Below are positions 38,719 to 47,374 of a DNA stretch of 64,000 bases, piece after piece. The DNA comes from Sutcliffiella rhizosphaerae. GTDB taxonomy: Bacteria; Bacillota; Bacilli; Bacillales; Bacillaceae_I. Each line of letters begins with the position of its first letter. Position 1 is the first letter of the stretch. The stretch is from positions 119,784-183,783 of the forward strand of contig NZ_CAKJTJ010000007.1 of NCBI RefSeq assembly GCF_917563925.1, in the 5' to 3' direction. A program made the position numbers and the translations under genes. The notes under the pieces were generated by a model. The model made no database searches. It saw nothing but the letters and a program-made list of their open reading frames with translations, and was not told where the DNA came from.

Positions 38719-39387
38719 TTGAGAAAAACAATGAAGTTAGTTGCTGCCTGCAGTTTATTAACTGCCCTTTCTACTGCTTGTGCTTTTGATCCTACTCCTG
38801 AAGAGCGTCAAACAAGAACTGAACTTATGGGACAAAACACAAATACTGGACACCGGTATGATATGCATAATGTTAGAGATGGCACTCATGATCAAACCCA
38901 GTTTGGATATAAAAGAGATCAAGCTACACCTGTGAGAAACTCGCAAAACAATCAAAATATTACAACTGTTGATTATGGGGAAATTGCGAATAGTATTAAC
39001 AAAATGGTCATTCAACTCCCTACTATACAGGATTCCGCTACTCTTGTTACCGATCAGGAAGTTTTAATTGCCTACGAAACAAGCAGTGATGACCGTGAAA
39101 TGGTGGCAGATCAGGTCAGTAAAACGGGTCTCTCCATCGTACCTCGATTTTATCATGTGTACATTTCCGATAACCAGGAGATGATTCATGAAATAGAACG
39201 TTTTCGTGCTTTAGGTACTAACAGTCCTAGAGTGGAACAAATTTTAGAAACAACAATTAATGAAATGCTCGAATCTCCTCAAGGTAAAAGTTTGAACAAT
39301 GGTGAAAATGCCAATGGGGAGGCTGAAGGAGAACGTAATGAAGAAACAGAGAAAGATGATTATGGTAAACAAATGAGGAATGAATAA
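38719..39387 (+). CDS. yutC: YhcN/YlaJ-family sporulation lipoprotein YutC
   Basis: A 222-residue lipoprotein: signal MRKTMKLVAACSLLTALSTAC with the lipobox cysteine near residue 21. The YhcN/YlaJ domain includes TVDYGEIANSINKMVIQLP, DSATLVTDQEVLIAYETSS and FYHVYISDNQEMIHEIERF. The tail (after 195) is acidic and low-complexity. Such proteins sit in the spore membrane or cortex region. TTG 38719 is chosen with GGAGGTG 7 bp upstream. Confidence 0.82.
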   Translation: MRKTMKLVAACSLLTALSTACAFDPTPEERQTRTELMGQNTNTGHRYDMHNVRDGTHDQTQFGYKRDQATPVRNSQNNQNITTVDYGEIANSINKMVIQLPTIQDSATLVTDQEVLIAYETSSDDREMVADQVSKTGLSIVPRFYHVYISDNQEMIHEIERFRALGTNSPRVEQILETTINEMLESPQGKSLNNGENANGEAEGERNEETEKDDYGKQMRNE

Positions 39388-39501
39388 AAAAAGAGCCTCG
39401 TTCAGTTCCAACAAGAAATAAAGACAAAGCTGCTTCATTCACGTCACTTTAAGGCTTCGAAGGGCTAGGCGCTAGACCCGCTCAATCTTCAAGAACTTAA
39501 G

Positions 39502-39538
39502 AAAAGGTACAGTTTCCAAAATGGAAACTGTACCTTCT
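39502..39538. terminator. lipA terminator
   Basis: AAAAGGTACAGTTTCC AAAA GGAAACTGTACCTT-type perfect stem (39503-39537); acts on the minus strand and also faces yutC. Confidence 0.85.
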
Positions 39539-40434
39539 TATGCTTGAGCTTGTCTAGCTTTTGATGCTTCATTAACCTGTTCATCCGCATGATAGGAAGA
39601 ACGCACAAGCGGACCTGCTTCACAATGGCTAAAGCCTTTTGTCATTGCAATTTCTTTCAGCTCTGCAAATTCATCTGGATGATAATATTTTTGAACTTTA
39701 AGATGTTTTTTAGATGGTTGTAAATATTGACCAATTGCCATAATATCTACGTTATTTGCGCGCAGGTCATCCATCGTTTGGATGATTTGCTCTTTTGTTT
39801 CACCTAACCCAATCATAATGCTTGATTTAGTTGGGATATCAGGTTGAAGTTCTTTTGCACGTTTTAAAAGTTCTAGTGAACGGTCATATGTTGCTCGAGC
39901 ACGTACTCTAGGAGTTAATTCACGCACTGTTTCAATATTATGATTCAAAATATCGGGTCTTGCATCCATTAATGTTTCGATGTTTTCAAATACTCCACCC
40001 ATATCTGAAGGCAATACTTCAATTGTTGTAAATGGATTCTCTCTTCTTACTGCTCTAATTGTTTCGGCAAATATCCCAGCACCGCCATCTTTTAAATCAT
40101 CGCGCGCTACAGCAGTGATAACTGCATGCTTAAGATTCATTAATTTAACAGATTCTGCTACTCTTTCTGGTTCTTGCGTATCAAGCTCAGTAGGTAAGCC
40201 TGTCTTAACTGCACAGAAACGACATGCTCGCGTACATATTGCACCAAGGATCATAAAAGTTGCCGTTCTTCTTACTGCCCAGCATTCATGAATATTCGGG
40301 CACTTAGCTTCTTCACAAACCGTATTTAAATTATTTTCACGCATTAATTTCTTTAAGCCCGTATAATTTTCATTCGTATTTAGTTTGATTTTTAACCAAT
40401 CTGGTTTACGTATGTACTCCTCTTTTTTAGCCAT
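39538..40434 (-). CDS. lipA: Lipoyl synthase
   Basis: A radical SAM enzyme inserting sulfur into octanoyl groups of 2-oxo acid dehydrogenases. 298 residues. The auxiliary cluster cysteines are in [13 protein letters not shown] (about 38-50) and the radical SAM motif is CTRACRFC near residue 65. The final conserved block is [13 protein letters not shown]. It is B. subtilis yutB. ATG start. Confidence 0.95.
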   Translation of the reverse strand: MAKKEEYIRKPDWLKIKLNTNENYTGLKKLMRENNLNTVCEEAKCPNIHECWAVRRTATFMILGAICTRACRFCAVKTGLPTELDTQEPERVAESVKLMNLKHAVITAVARDDLKDGGAGIFAETIRAVRRENPFTTIEVLPSDMGGVFENIETLMDARPDILNHNIETVRELTPRVRARATYDRSLELLKRAKELQPDIPTKSSIMIGLGETKEQIIQTMDDLRANNVDIMAIGQYLQPSKKHLKVQKYYHPDEFAELKEIAMTKGFSHCEAGPLVRSSYHADEQVNEASKARQAQA

Positions 40435-40614
40435 ACAATCAACTCCAACTTGTCTTATATATTGTGAATGGAAAATGTCATGTTACTCCACTGTCACTTT
40501 ACCAAACATCTAAGTAATAAACAAGACCAAAACCTTCCTGAAATACACTTCCATGAATTAGTATAAATGAAATAATGAAAAGTCTACAAACTAAAAACAG
40601 AAAGGAGTGAGAAG

Positions 40615-41604
40615 TTGAGACGTATTTTATTATGCATCATTCTGTTAGTCAGTTATCTTCCTACTTATGTGAATGCTACAGATATTGATCAAATGACTGA
40701 TGAACAAATTTTCGCTAAAAGACAAGAACTATATGATAGAATGCAATCTATCACTCAAATCCCTTGGTATTACTTTGCTGCAGTCGATCAGTATGAACGG
40801 AACGTGCGAAGGGTGAGAAACGACATCCCTAAAGCAACAGGAGTAACTGGAATTTATTATAAACCTGAATTATGGGCAGGTCCCCTTAACCCAAACTCCA
40901 AAGATACCGACCCTGAAAATATTCAATTTTTCAATGGCGTCGGGCTAGATGGCAACGGTGATGGAAAAGCAGATTCTACCAATGATGAAGATGTTTTATT
41001 CACATTTGCAACTTATCTTCGTTCGTATGGGACTGATAAAGAGAATTTAAAGATTGCTCTTTGGGATTACTATCAACGTGATAAAACGGTTGGTCTAATT
41101 ATGGGACACTTGAAGTTATACAGTACTTACAAAACATTAGAACTAGACAATCACGCCTTCCCACTTCCAATTCGCTCAAATTTTAGCTATCGTAACACTT
41201 GGGGTGATGCACGTGGCTGGGGTGGCCGAAGAATGCATGAAGGTACAGATATCTTTGCCAGTTACGGGGTCCCTGTCCGCTCTACTTGTTATGGAATAAT
41301 TGAAATTAAAGGCTGGAACAAGTTTGGCGGTTGGCGTCTTGGAATAAGAGACATCAATAATACGTACCATTATTTTGCCCACTTGAACGGTTTTGCAAAA
41401 GATCTTGAAGTAGGACAAGTCGTTGAACCTGGTCAAATTATTGGATCAGTGGGAAGCTCAGGATATGGACCTCCAGGAACCGCTGGAAAATTCCCTCCCC
41501 ACCTCCATTATGGAATGTATAAAGATAACGGATACTCTGAATGGTCATTTGATCCCTTTCCTCATTTAAAATTATGGGAACGAGGAGATCGAAGAAAACG
41601 GTAA
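40615..41604 (+). CDS. lytH: M23 peptidase LytH/YunA
   Basis: A 329-residue exported metallopeptidase. The N-terminal signal is about 1-22 (RRILLCIILLVSYLPTYVNA). The LytM-type zinc domain in the C-terminal 140 residues has HEGTDIFA (His and Asp ligands) and PPHLHYGMY (HxH). B. subtilis LytH trims cortex muropeptides during sporulation; the same role is likely. TTG 40615 follows AAAGGAGTG. It has its own terminator. Confidence 0.88.
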   Translation: MRRILLCIILLVSYLPTYVNATDIDQMTDEQIFAKRQELYDRMQSITQIPWYYFAAVDQYERNVRRVRNDIPKATGVTGIYYKPELWAGPLNPNSKDTDPENIQFFNGVGLDGNGDGKADSTNDEDVLFTFATYLRSYGTDKENLKIALWDYYQRDKTVGLIMGHLKLYSTYKTLELDNHAFPLPIRSNFSYRNTWGDARGWGGRRMHEGTDIFASYGVPVRSTCYGIIEIKGWNKFGGWRLGIRDINNTYHYFAHLNGFAKDLEVGQVVEPGQIIGSVGSSGYGPPGTAGKFPPHLHYGMYKDNGYSEWSFDPFPHLKLWERGDRRKR

Positions 41605-41633
41605 AAGCAGTTGGCAAATAGCCAACTGCTTTA
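41603..41633. terminator. Terminator between lytH and metS
   Basis: AAAGCAGTTGGC AAATA GCCAACTGCTTT perfect stem; shared by converging genes. Confidence 0.8.
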
Positions 41634-41638
41634 CACTT

Positions 41639-41743
41639 TTAAACCTCTTTACCCTTCTTTATAGCCCATAGGATGCTTCCAGCAAAGCCTCCCCAAAGAA
41701 TTGCCATTCCTACAATCATCATTATGATAGCACTTGTCTCCAT
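41639..41743 (-). CDS. metS: MetS-type small subunit of the NSS transporter
   Basis: A 34-residue ORF with one membrane helix: METSAIIMMIVGMAILWGGF, then a short basic tail ending KKGKEV. Its start shares one base with the stop of the upstream transporter gene (TAATG), so it is translationally coupled. Small subunits of this kind are known for MetP/MetS sodium-dependent methionine/alanine transporters in Gram-positive bacteria. GGAGGA lies upstream within the transporter gene. Confidence 0.82.
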   Translation of the reverse strand: METSAIIMMIVGMAILWGGFAGSILWAIKKGKEV

Positions 41744-43278
41744 TATTTATCGTCCTCCTTCGAAATAGCACCAGGAATATCTAAATCACCCTTCTTCCAT
41801 TTAATAAATGAGAATAGGATTCCGATAACAAGTGCAGCGACTGCGAGTGATACCCCATATTGAACGACAAATGCTCTTGTATACCCATCTGCCGCACCAT
41901 AAACTTCTGCTATGTTTGTTCTGAATAAATCAAACATCATATAACCAAGGACAAGTGGTGTAACTACAGATAGAGAGATTGTCCACCAATTACCTATTAG
42001 ACCCTTTAATTTAATATCTGAAGAAAGATTTGCATGCTCCTGTAGTGGCTTTAATTGCTTTAAAATCCATACAATGATAACTATTTCAACAAGTCCAGCA
42101 AGGGCTATACCAAACTGATTGATGAAATAATCGGCAACGTCTAATAGATTTAATCCACCCTGTGTAGCAAAGGCTAAGGAAATAACGGCTGAGAGTCCTC
42201 CACCATAAGCAACTGCTCTATTACGTGAAATTTTGAACTTATCTTGAATACCTGCAACAAATGTTTCAACAATAGATATTAGCGATGTGAGTCCTGCTAA
42301 AACAAGTGATGCGAAGAATAAGAATCCAAAAAACTGCGGAAAGGCGGGAAATTCATTAATAATCTGTGGAAACACCATAAATGCAAGTGCTATTCCGCCT
42401 TTAACAACTTCATCCACACCGACACCTTGTTGTAATGCCATAAAACCAAGTACACTGAATACTCCAATACCAGCTAATAATTCAAATCCAGAATTACCAA
42501 ATGCTGTTATAAAAGCGTTATTTGTAATATCCGATTTTTTAGGTAGGTAACTAGAATAGGTCACCATGATGGCAAAGCAGATGGATAAACTAAAGAAAAT
42601 CTGTCCATATGCGGCAACCCATACTTGTCCATTTGAAAGAGCCTCCCAATCAGGTTTAAAAAATGCATTTAATCCAATATTAGCCCCTTCAAGAGTCAAA
42701 GCACGAATAACAATGATGGAAAAAATGATTACCAGTGCTGGGATGAAAATTTTATTAGCAATTTCTATTCCCTTTTTAATTCCTTTAAAAAGGACGCCAA
42801 GAGTGATAATCCATACAATGACTAATGGAATAAGCACAGATGGCACCAAACTTCCAAATTCGCCTGGAGCAGCTGCCTTTAAATAATCATTTACTAAGAA
42901 TGCCTCAGGATTGCTTCCCCAACTTAAGTTAAATGAGAATATCGAGTAGGAAATTGCCCATGCAATTATAACAGCGTAATAAGTTGAGATAACAAATGAA
43001 ATCGCAACCTGCCACCAACCGAGCCATTCATACTTTTTGTTCATTCTTGCAAATGAAAGTGGTGCTGAGCCACGGTACTTATGACCGATGGTAAATTCTA
43101 AAATTAATAGCGGAATACCCGCGGTTAATAGTGCGAACAGATAAGGAATTAGGAATGCTCCTCCACCATTGTCATATGCGACTGCTGGAAAACGCCAAAT
43201 GTTTCCGAGCCCAATGGCCGATCCCATTGCAGCAAGTACAAATCCTGCCCTAGTACCCCATTGCGGTCTATTATCCAT
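41743..43278 (-). CDS. metP: Sodium-dependent amino acid transporter (NSS family, MetP-like)
   Basis: A 511-residue membrane protein with about twelve segments. The N-terminal sodium-site motif WGTRAGFVLAAMGSAIGLGN, then IWRFPAVAYDNGGGAF, defines the neurotransmitter:sodium symporter family. The start is ATG 43278 with GGGGG upstream; the 56 extra residues of the longer frame look unrelated. The MetS-like partner downstream suggests methionine/alanine uptake; the substrate is inferred. Confidence 0.85.
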   Translation of the reverse strand: MDNRPQWGTRAGFVLAAMGSAIGLGNIWRFPAVAYDNGGGAFLIPYLFALLTAGIPLLILEFTIGHKYRGSAPLSFARMNKKYEWLGWWQVAISFVISTYYAVIIAWAISYSIFSFNLSWGSNPEAFLVNDYLKAAAPGEFGSLVPSVLIPLVIVWIITLGVLFKGIKKGIEIANKIFIPALVIIFSIIVIRALTLEGANIGLNAFFKPDWEALSNGQVWVAAYGQIFFSLSICFAIMVTYSSYLPKKSDITNNAFITAFGNSGFELLAGIGVFSVLGFMALQQGVGVDEVVKGGIALAFMVFPQIINEFPAFPQFFGFLFFASLVLAGLTSLISIVETFVAGIQDKFKISRNRAVAYGGGLSAVISLAFATQGGLNLLDVADYFINQFGIALAGLVEIVIIVWILKQLKPLQEHANLSSDIKLKGLIGNWWTISLSVVTPLVLGYMMFDLFRTNIAEVYGAADGYTRAFVVQYGVSLAVAALVIGILFSFIKWKKGDLDIPGAISKEDDK

Positions 43279-43606
43279 TATTTTTCCCCCTTGTAAAATG
43301 ACTCTGATAAAAGAAAAGAAATAGTTCAAGAGTCTCAAATTTTGAATTTTCAGAGTTTTTAATATAATTATGAGAACAGTATAACGAGACTTTTGGGATG
43401 TGTCAAAAAAAGATGTTTTTCGACCCAATACGACAACATCCGACAAAAATAATGGGTATTTTTCACCATTTCTAATTATATTTCCCTATTTGCACTATTT
43501 TTAACTTATTAATTCAATATTTTCCCTAAACAAAAAAAACACCAGCCCCTTTATACTACAAAATCCAAGTAAAAAAGGGTGGTGTTTTATTTTTTTAGAA
43601 TAGTAT
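43279..43606. other. Intergenic region upstream of metP
   Basis: No gene seen. Contains the terminator of the next gene at 43530-43593. A promoter for metP is expected but none stands out. Confidence 0.5.
43530..43593 (-). terminator. Terminator of the lysW-like gene
   Basis: AAAACACCACCCTTT pairs with AAAGGGGCTGGTGTTTT (one bulge) over a long loop, followed by further T on the minus strand. Confidence 0.7.
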
Positions 43607-45172
43607 TTAATTAGCTGTTTTCATCACTCTGAAACTTAGACCAATTATTACAAAAGCAACAAGTACAACTAAAAGTCCAAGCAAAGTACTTCCTGTTAAT
43701 CCAAGCACAAGGAATCCAACAAATGCCATACCAGCACTTATTAATGCATATGGCATTTGAGTAATTACGTGATCAATATGGTTACAACCCGCTCCGGTTG
43801 CAGAGAGAATCGTAGTATCTGAAATCGGTGAACAGTGGTCTCCAAACACCGCACCGGCAAGAACTGCCGCTAATGCAGGTAATAAGATCGAGATATCTGT
43901 TGCTGCAGAAATCTGTCCCGCTATTGGTAGTAATAGCGTAAATGTTCCCCAGGAAGTTCCTGTAGCCAATGCTGTAAATCCGGCAATGACAAATATGATT
44001 GCTGGAAGATATGCAATATTCATATTAGAATTTTGTACTAGCTCAGCAACATACGTACCAGTTCCTAAACCATCAATCAATCCGGCAATTACCCATGCAA
44101 AAAGTAGAATATAAATAGCCGGCAACATGGATTTAGATCCTTCTTTAAAGCCTTTGCCAATCGCACTATTAGTAACTCCACCTTTAGAAATTTCGACAAA
44201 TAATAATACTAGTGATACTACTAAAGCAAACACACCACCATAAAATAAAGCAGCAGATGGATCTGTATTCTCAAAAATTCCTAAGACAGTAATGGTACCA
44301 TCTATTCCAGAAACACCTGTCCAAATCATCGCACCGATTACTCCTACAAAAAGAGCAACGATCGGCCAAATTAAGTTCCCGATAGTACCTTTCTTACTTG
44401 TTGGAAGTTCTTCTGAAAGCTCACCTGGAATTGCTTTTTCAGGGTCATACAGTTCTCCTAATTCCACTGCACGTTCTTCGTGTTTTTTCATCGGTCCAAT
44501 ATTAAAATTAAAATAGCTAACAAAGAATACCATTAAAAGTGCAGCAAACACATACAGATTCATCGGGATAAGTTGCATGAATGCACTGAAAGCCGTTAAA
44601 TCTGTGATATTTTGTCTTGCAATAACTTCTGTTCCAATTATGCCGATTATTACCGCTCCCCAGCTGGATACTGGTGCAATAACACAGACTGGAGCAGAGG
44701 TCGAATCAATTAAATAAGATAATTTAGCACGAGACACCTTATAACGGTCAGTAATTGGTCTGCTAATTTGGCCAACAGCCAGTGCATTAAAATAATCATC
44801 GATAAAAATAATGATACCTAAAAAGCTTGTTAGTAGCTTTGATCCTCTTCTTGATTTAATTTTTGTTTGAGCCCAATCAGCAAATGCCCTGCTTCCTCCA
44901 GAAATGGAGATATAAGCAGTAATGATACCCAATGTAACAAGGAATAATAAAATATAAATATTCCAAAGATTCCACTCGCTATCTCCTACAGAGTAAAACA
45001 CTGCTAATGCTTCATCCCAAATCAAAGTAACCATTGTTACTGGGTTGAAATTTGCCAACATTAATGCGGCTGCTAAAATACCTACTCCAAGTGAAAGCAA
45101 TACTCTTCTAGTTAGGATAACCATCAGGATTGCCAGCACTGGAGGAATTAACGAATAAATAGTTCCTTCCAC
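43607..45172 (-). CDS. lysW: NhaC-family transporter under a lysine riboswitch (LysW-type, probable lysine permease)
   Basis: A 521-residue membrane protein of the NhaC antiporter family with about twelve segments: a GIIIFIDDYFNALAVG block near residue 120, APVCVIAPVSSWGAVIIG near 156, and GTSWGTFTLLLPIAG and FGDHCSPISDTTILSATG in the C-terminal half. Family alone would suggest Na+/H+ exchange. The L-box leader immediately upstream instead indicates lysine-controlled expression, as described for LysW proteins. ATG start. Confidence 0.8.
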   Translation of the reverse strand: MEGTIYSLIPPVLAILMVILTRRVLLSLGVGILAAALMLANFNPVTMVTLIWDEALAVFYSVGDSEWNLWNIYILLFLVTLGIITAYISISGGSRAFADWAQTKIKSRRGSKLLTSFLGIIIFIDDYFNALAVGQISRPITDRYKVSRAKLSYLIDSTSAPVCVIAPVSSWGAVIIGIIGTEVIARQNITDLTAFSAFMQLIPMNLYVFAALLMVFFVSYFNFNIGPMKKHEERAVELGELYDPEKAIPGELSEELPTSKKGTIGNLIWPIVALFVGVIGAMIWTGVSGIDGTITVLGIFENTDPSAALFYGGVFALVVSLVLLFVEISKGGVTNSAIGKGFKEGSKSMLPAIYILLFAWVIAGLIDGLGTGTYVAELVQNSNMNIAYLPAIIFVIAGFTALATGTSWGTFTLLLPIAGQISAATDISILLPALAAVLAGAVFGDHCSPISDTTILSATGAGCNHIDHVITQMPYALISAGMAFVGFLVLGLTGSTLLGLLVVLVAFVIIGLSFRVMKTAN

Positions 45173-45247
45173 AAAAAAACCCCCATTAAGCTGTAATATG
45201 TTTGACTCGGCTCAAACGAATTACATCAATGGAAGGCACTGAAAGAA

Positions 45248-45508
45248 AACAAAATAAAAAGTAATGATAGAAAATAACTATCATTACCGTGTAATGTGTT
45301 ATCCTCCATCCGATCAGTAGCCCTCCATTACAAACCCGTCCGTACCGGTCATAATGGCAGTGTTATCCTTATTCAAGATAACCCCAGCAATACAAGTTCG
45401 ACAGCTTGAATTGCTTCGGCACAGCATCCTTTCTTCTACTATCTTAGGTGTCACCCTCCAGTAGTACTACTCTTATGCTATGCAGCCTCTACCTCATCGT
45501 ATGATAAG
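45248..45508 (-). promoter_or_regulatory. Lysine riboswitch (L box) with terminator
   Basis: Read on the minus strand, the leader holds the L-box landmarks in order: GATGAGGTAGAGGC at the 5' side (about 45485-45498), an AAGAGTAGTA loop-E-like segment, GCCGAAG in the middle (about 45410), CACTGCCAT, and GGAGGGCTACTGATC at the 3' side. The aptamer is followed by GTAATGATAG / CTATCATTAC and a T-run (45250-45288), the terminator. When lysine binds, transcription of lysW should stop. Confidence 0.88.
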
Positions 45509-45533
45509 GGAAGTATATATTATTTACTAGAAT

Positions 45534-45562
45534 ACTATATCATATTTCCTAGTTTTGAACAA
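45534..45562 (-). promoter_or_regulatory. Promoter of the L-box/lysW transcript
   Basis: TTGTTC (-35) and TATAGT (-10) with exactly 17 bp between, about 25 bp before the 5' end of the riboswitch. Confidence 0.65.
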
Positions 45563-45600
45563 AGGAAATATTTCACTCATTCATATCATGACATCAGAAT

Positions 45601-46725
45601 TTAGCTTACAGCTGCTACATTGGTTTGACAATCACAATCTACTATTGCTATATTCAAATGATCTTTAAGATTAATATCATACGTATTTTCCAATTCTTCA
45701 CCCTCTTGTTCAACTATTCGGATGATTGGACGCTCTGTTAACTCTTTGTTCTGACCTACAACAAACCCTTTTCTTCCATCATTCAAGGTAACCATCAATC
45801 CGTACGGATATAAGGCTACTGATTTTCGGAAGGCTTCGATTATTACTGGTTCATATAAAGTACCTGATCCGGAATATAATACCTCTAGTCCTTCATGCGG
45901 TAGCATAGCACTTCGATAAACTCTATGTGATGTCACTGCATCAAAAACATCTGCAACCGCTAATATCTTCCCGAATAAATGGATATCATTTGATTTAATT
46001 CCCCGTGGATATCCACTGCCGTTCAATCGTTCATGATGCTGATATGCGCAATGAGCCACTAATAGCGGTATGGTTTGCATATTTCTTAAAATATCAAAGC
46101 CGTATGTCGCATGCATTTTCATTTCTTTGAATTCTTCACTTGAAAGTTTGCCAGGCTTAAACAAGATTTCATTTGGGACGAGCATTTTTCCTATGTCATG
46201 GAGGATGCCACCTAACCCTAGTATTTCTAGGTCTTTGCGAGAAAGACCTAGCTTAAGGCCAATAGACAATGAATAAAGAGTAACATTCAAGGAATGGGTA
46301 AACACGTAATTGTCGTGCACATATACATCCGTAAGCAATGTGGAAATTTCTTCATTCGATTTCATGTCTGATAACAATTTCTCTATTAGTGCTTTAAGAT
46401 TCTTCGATGATTTATCTATTACAAATCTTTTACTTATTTCTTTTTCATTTTCAATGGCTTGAAACGTTGATGTAATTGTTTTTATAGCTTCTTTGCGGAC
46501 TTTATCAGAAATGATGGTAGGAATCTCCATGCCATCGATCCTGCTATCTTTTATGTAGACGTAAGTAACATTCAATTGGAGGAGACGTGCTATCATGTTG
46601 GAAGTGACAGATACCCCTTCACTTAGCAGCACCCTGCCGGTATCGTTAAATATGGACTTGGCCAAAACCATCCCCGGCTTCATTTTATTTGTAGGTAATA
46701 GTCTCATAACTTCTCCTATCTTCAT
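45601..46725 (-). CDS. HD-GYP domain phosphodiesterase-type protein
   Basis: A 374-residue cytosolic protein. Residues 1-120 form a DUF3391-like beta/helical N-terminus. The HD-GYP domain (about 130-310) shows ILHDIGKMLVPNEI, HHERLNGSGYPRG and KILAVADVFDAVTSHRVYR, with the metal-binding residues present. The family hydrolyses c-di-GMP or related nucleotides. ATG start; single gene. It replaces yunB-type content seen here in B. subtilis. Confidence 0.85.
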   Translation of the reverse strand: MKIGEVMRLLPTNKMKPGMVLAKSIFNDTGRVLLSEGVSVTSNMIARLLQLNVTYVYIKDSRIDGMEIPTIISDKVRKEAIKTITSTFQAIENEKEISKRFVIDKSSKNLKALIEKLLSDMKSNEEISTLLTDVYVHDNYVFTHSLNVTLYSLSIGLKLGLSRKDLEILGLGGILHDIGKMLVPNEILFKPGKLSSEEFKEMKMHATYGFDILRNMQTIPLLVAHCAYQHHERLNGSGYPRGIKSNDIHLFGKILAVADVFDAVTSHRVYRSAMLPHEGLEVLYSGSGTLYEPVIIEAFRKSVALYPYGLMVTLNDGRKGFVVGQNKELTERPIIRIVEQEGEELENTYDINLKDHLNIAIVDCDCQTNVAAVS

Positions 46726-46952
46726 AATTCGACAAAATCTATACTTACTATTATAGTTGAAATTATTGGATAAAGGGTAGATATTTAGGAAGAAAATGTG
46801 AAAAAAGAAGTCACCATAAATAATCTCTTTGTGACTTCCCTTCTGTGATTAGGGCTTTTTCTATATGATTGTTGCTATTAACTACTAAAAAATCGGTTTC
46901 TAGACTTTTTAACTTTCCCTTTACATTAACTATAAGCAGGAAATGAGTCCAA

Positions 46953-46991
46953 TTTGCAAAAGCAACAAAGTTCTTCGAAAACAGCCCTTAT
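46953..46991 (-). repeat. Dispersed intergenic repeat, copy 2
   Basis: The minus strand reads GGCTGTTTTCGAAGAACTTT then GTTGCTTT, like 21564-21597. It lies downstream of yunC. Confidence 0.55.
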
Positions 46992-47006
46992 AATATTCGG
47001 CTTTTG

Positions 47007-47309
47007 CTACAACATCTTTAATAATGCCTCTTTTCCAGACATACCGACTACAATACCTATATTTTCTGCTTCCAATGTTATCGACTCTAAAGGTGCCTCT
47101 ATTAACTGCTCGATCGTACGCACTCCAACAGCTCTTCCAGCAATAATTTTGCGGTCCTTGAGCTTTTCATTTAAGAGGGCTACATCAAGCGCTCCACACA
47201 TGATATATCCTTTATCACTTGTAACCGCTAGAAAGTTGGTCTTTGGTAATCGTACAGTGATTGCAGTAAACGTTTGGCCATTAATAGTGATTGGTGTCAT
47301 TTCAATCAT
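47007..47309 (-). CDS. yunC: YunC family protein (DUF1805)
   Basis: A 100-residue protein: TVRLPKTNFLAVTSDKGYIM, CGALDVALLNEKL, IAGRAVGVRTIEQLIEAPL. This is the DUF1805 pattern. The function is unknown. It lies downstream of yunD on the same strand, 65 bp apart, as a likely operon partner. Confidence 0.88.
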   Translation of the reverse strand: MIEMTPITINGQTFTAITVRLPKTNFLAVTSDKGYIMCGALDVALLNEKLKDRKIIAGRAVGVRTIEQLIEAPLESITLEAENIGIVVGMSGKEALLKML

Positions 47310-47374
47310 TTTATGGTCACGCTCCCTTCCTATTTCAATTTATGATTAGGAATAGAAAGGGTGTGAAAAATAGG

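Noticed and set aside
39388..39501. Small mobile or palindromic element around GGGCTAGGCGCTAGACCC
   Set aside because: The region looks like a Bacillus intergenic repeat, but only one copy is seen in the window and its limits cannot be set.
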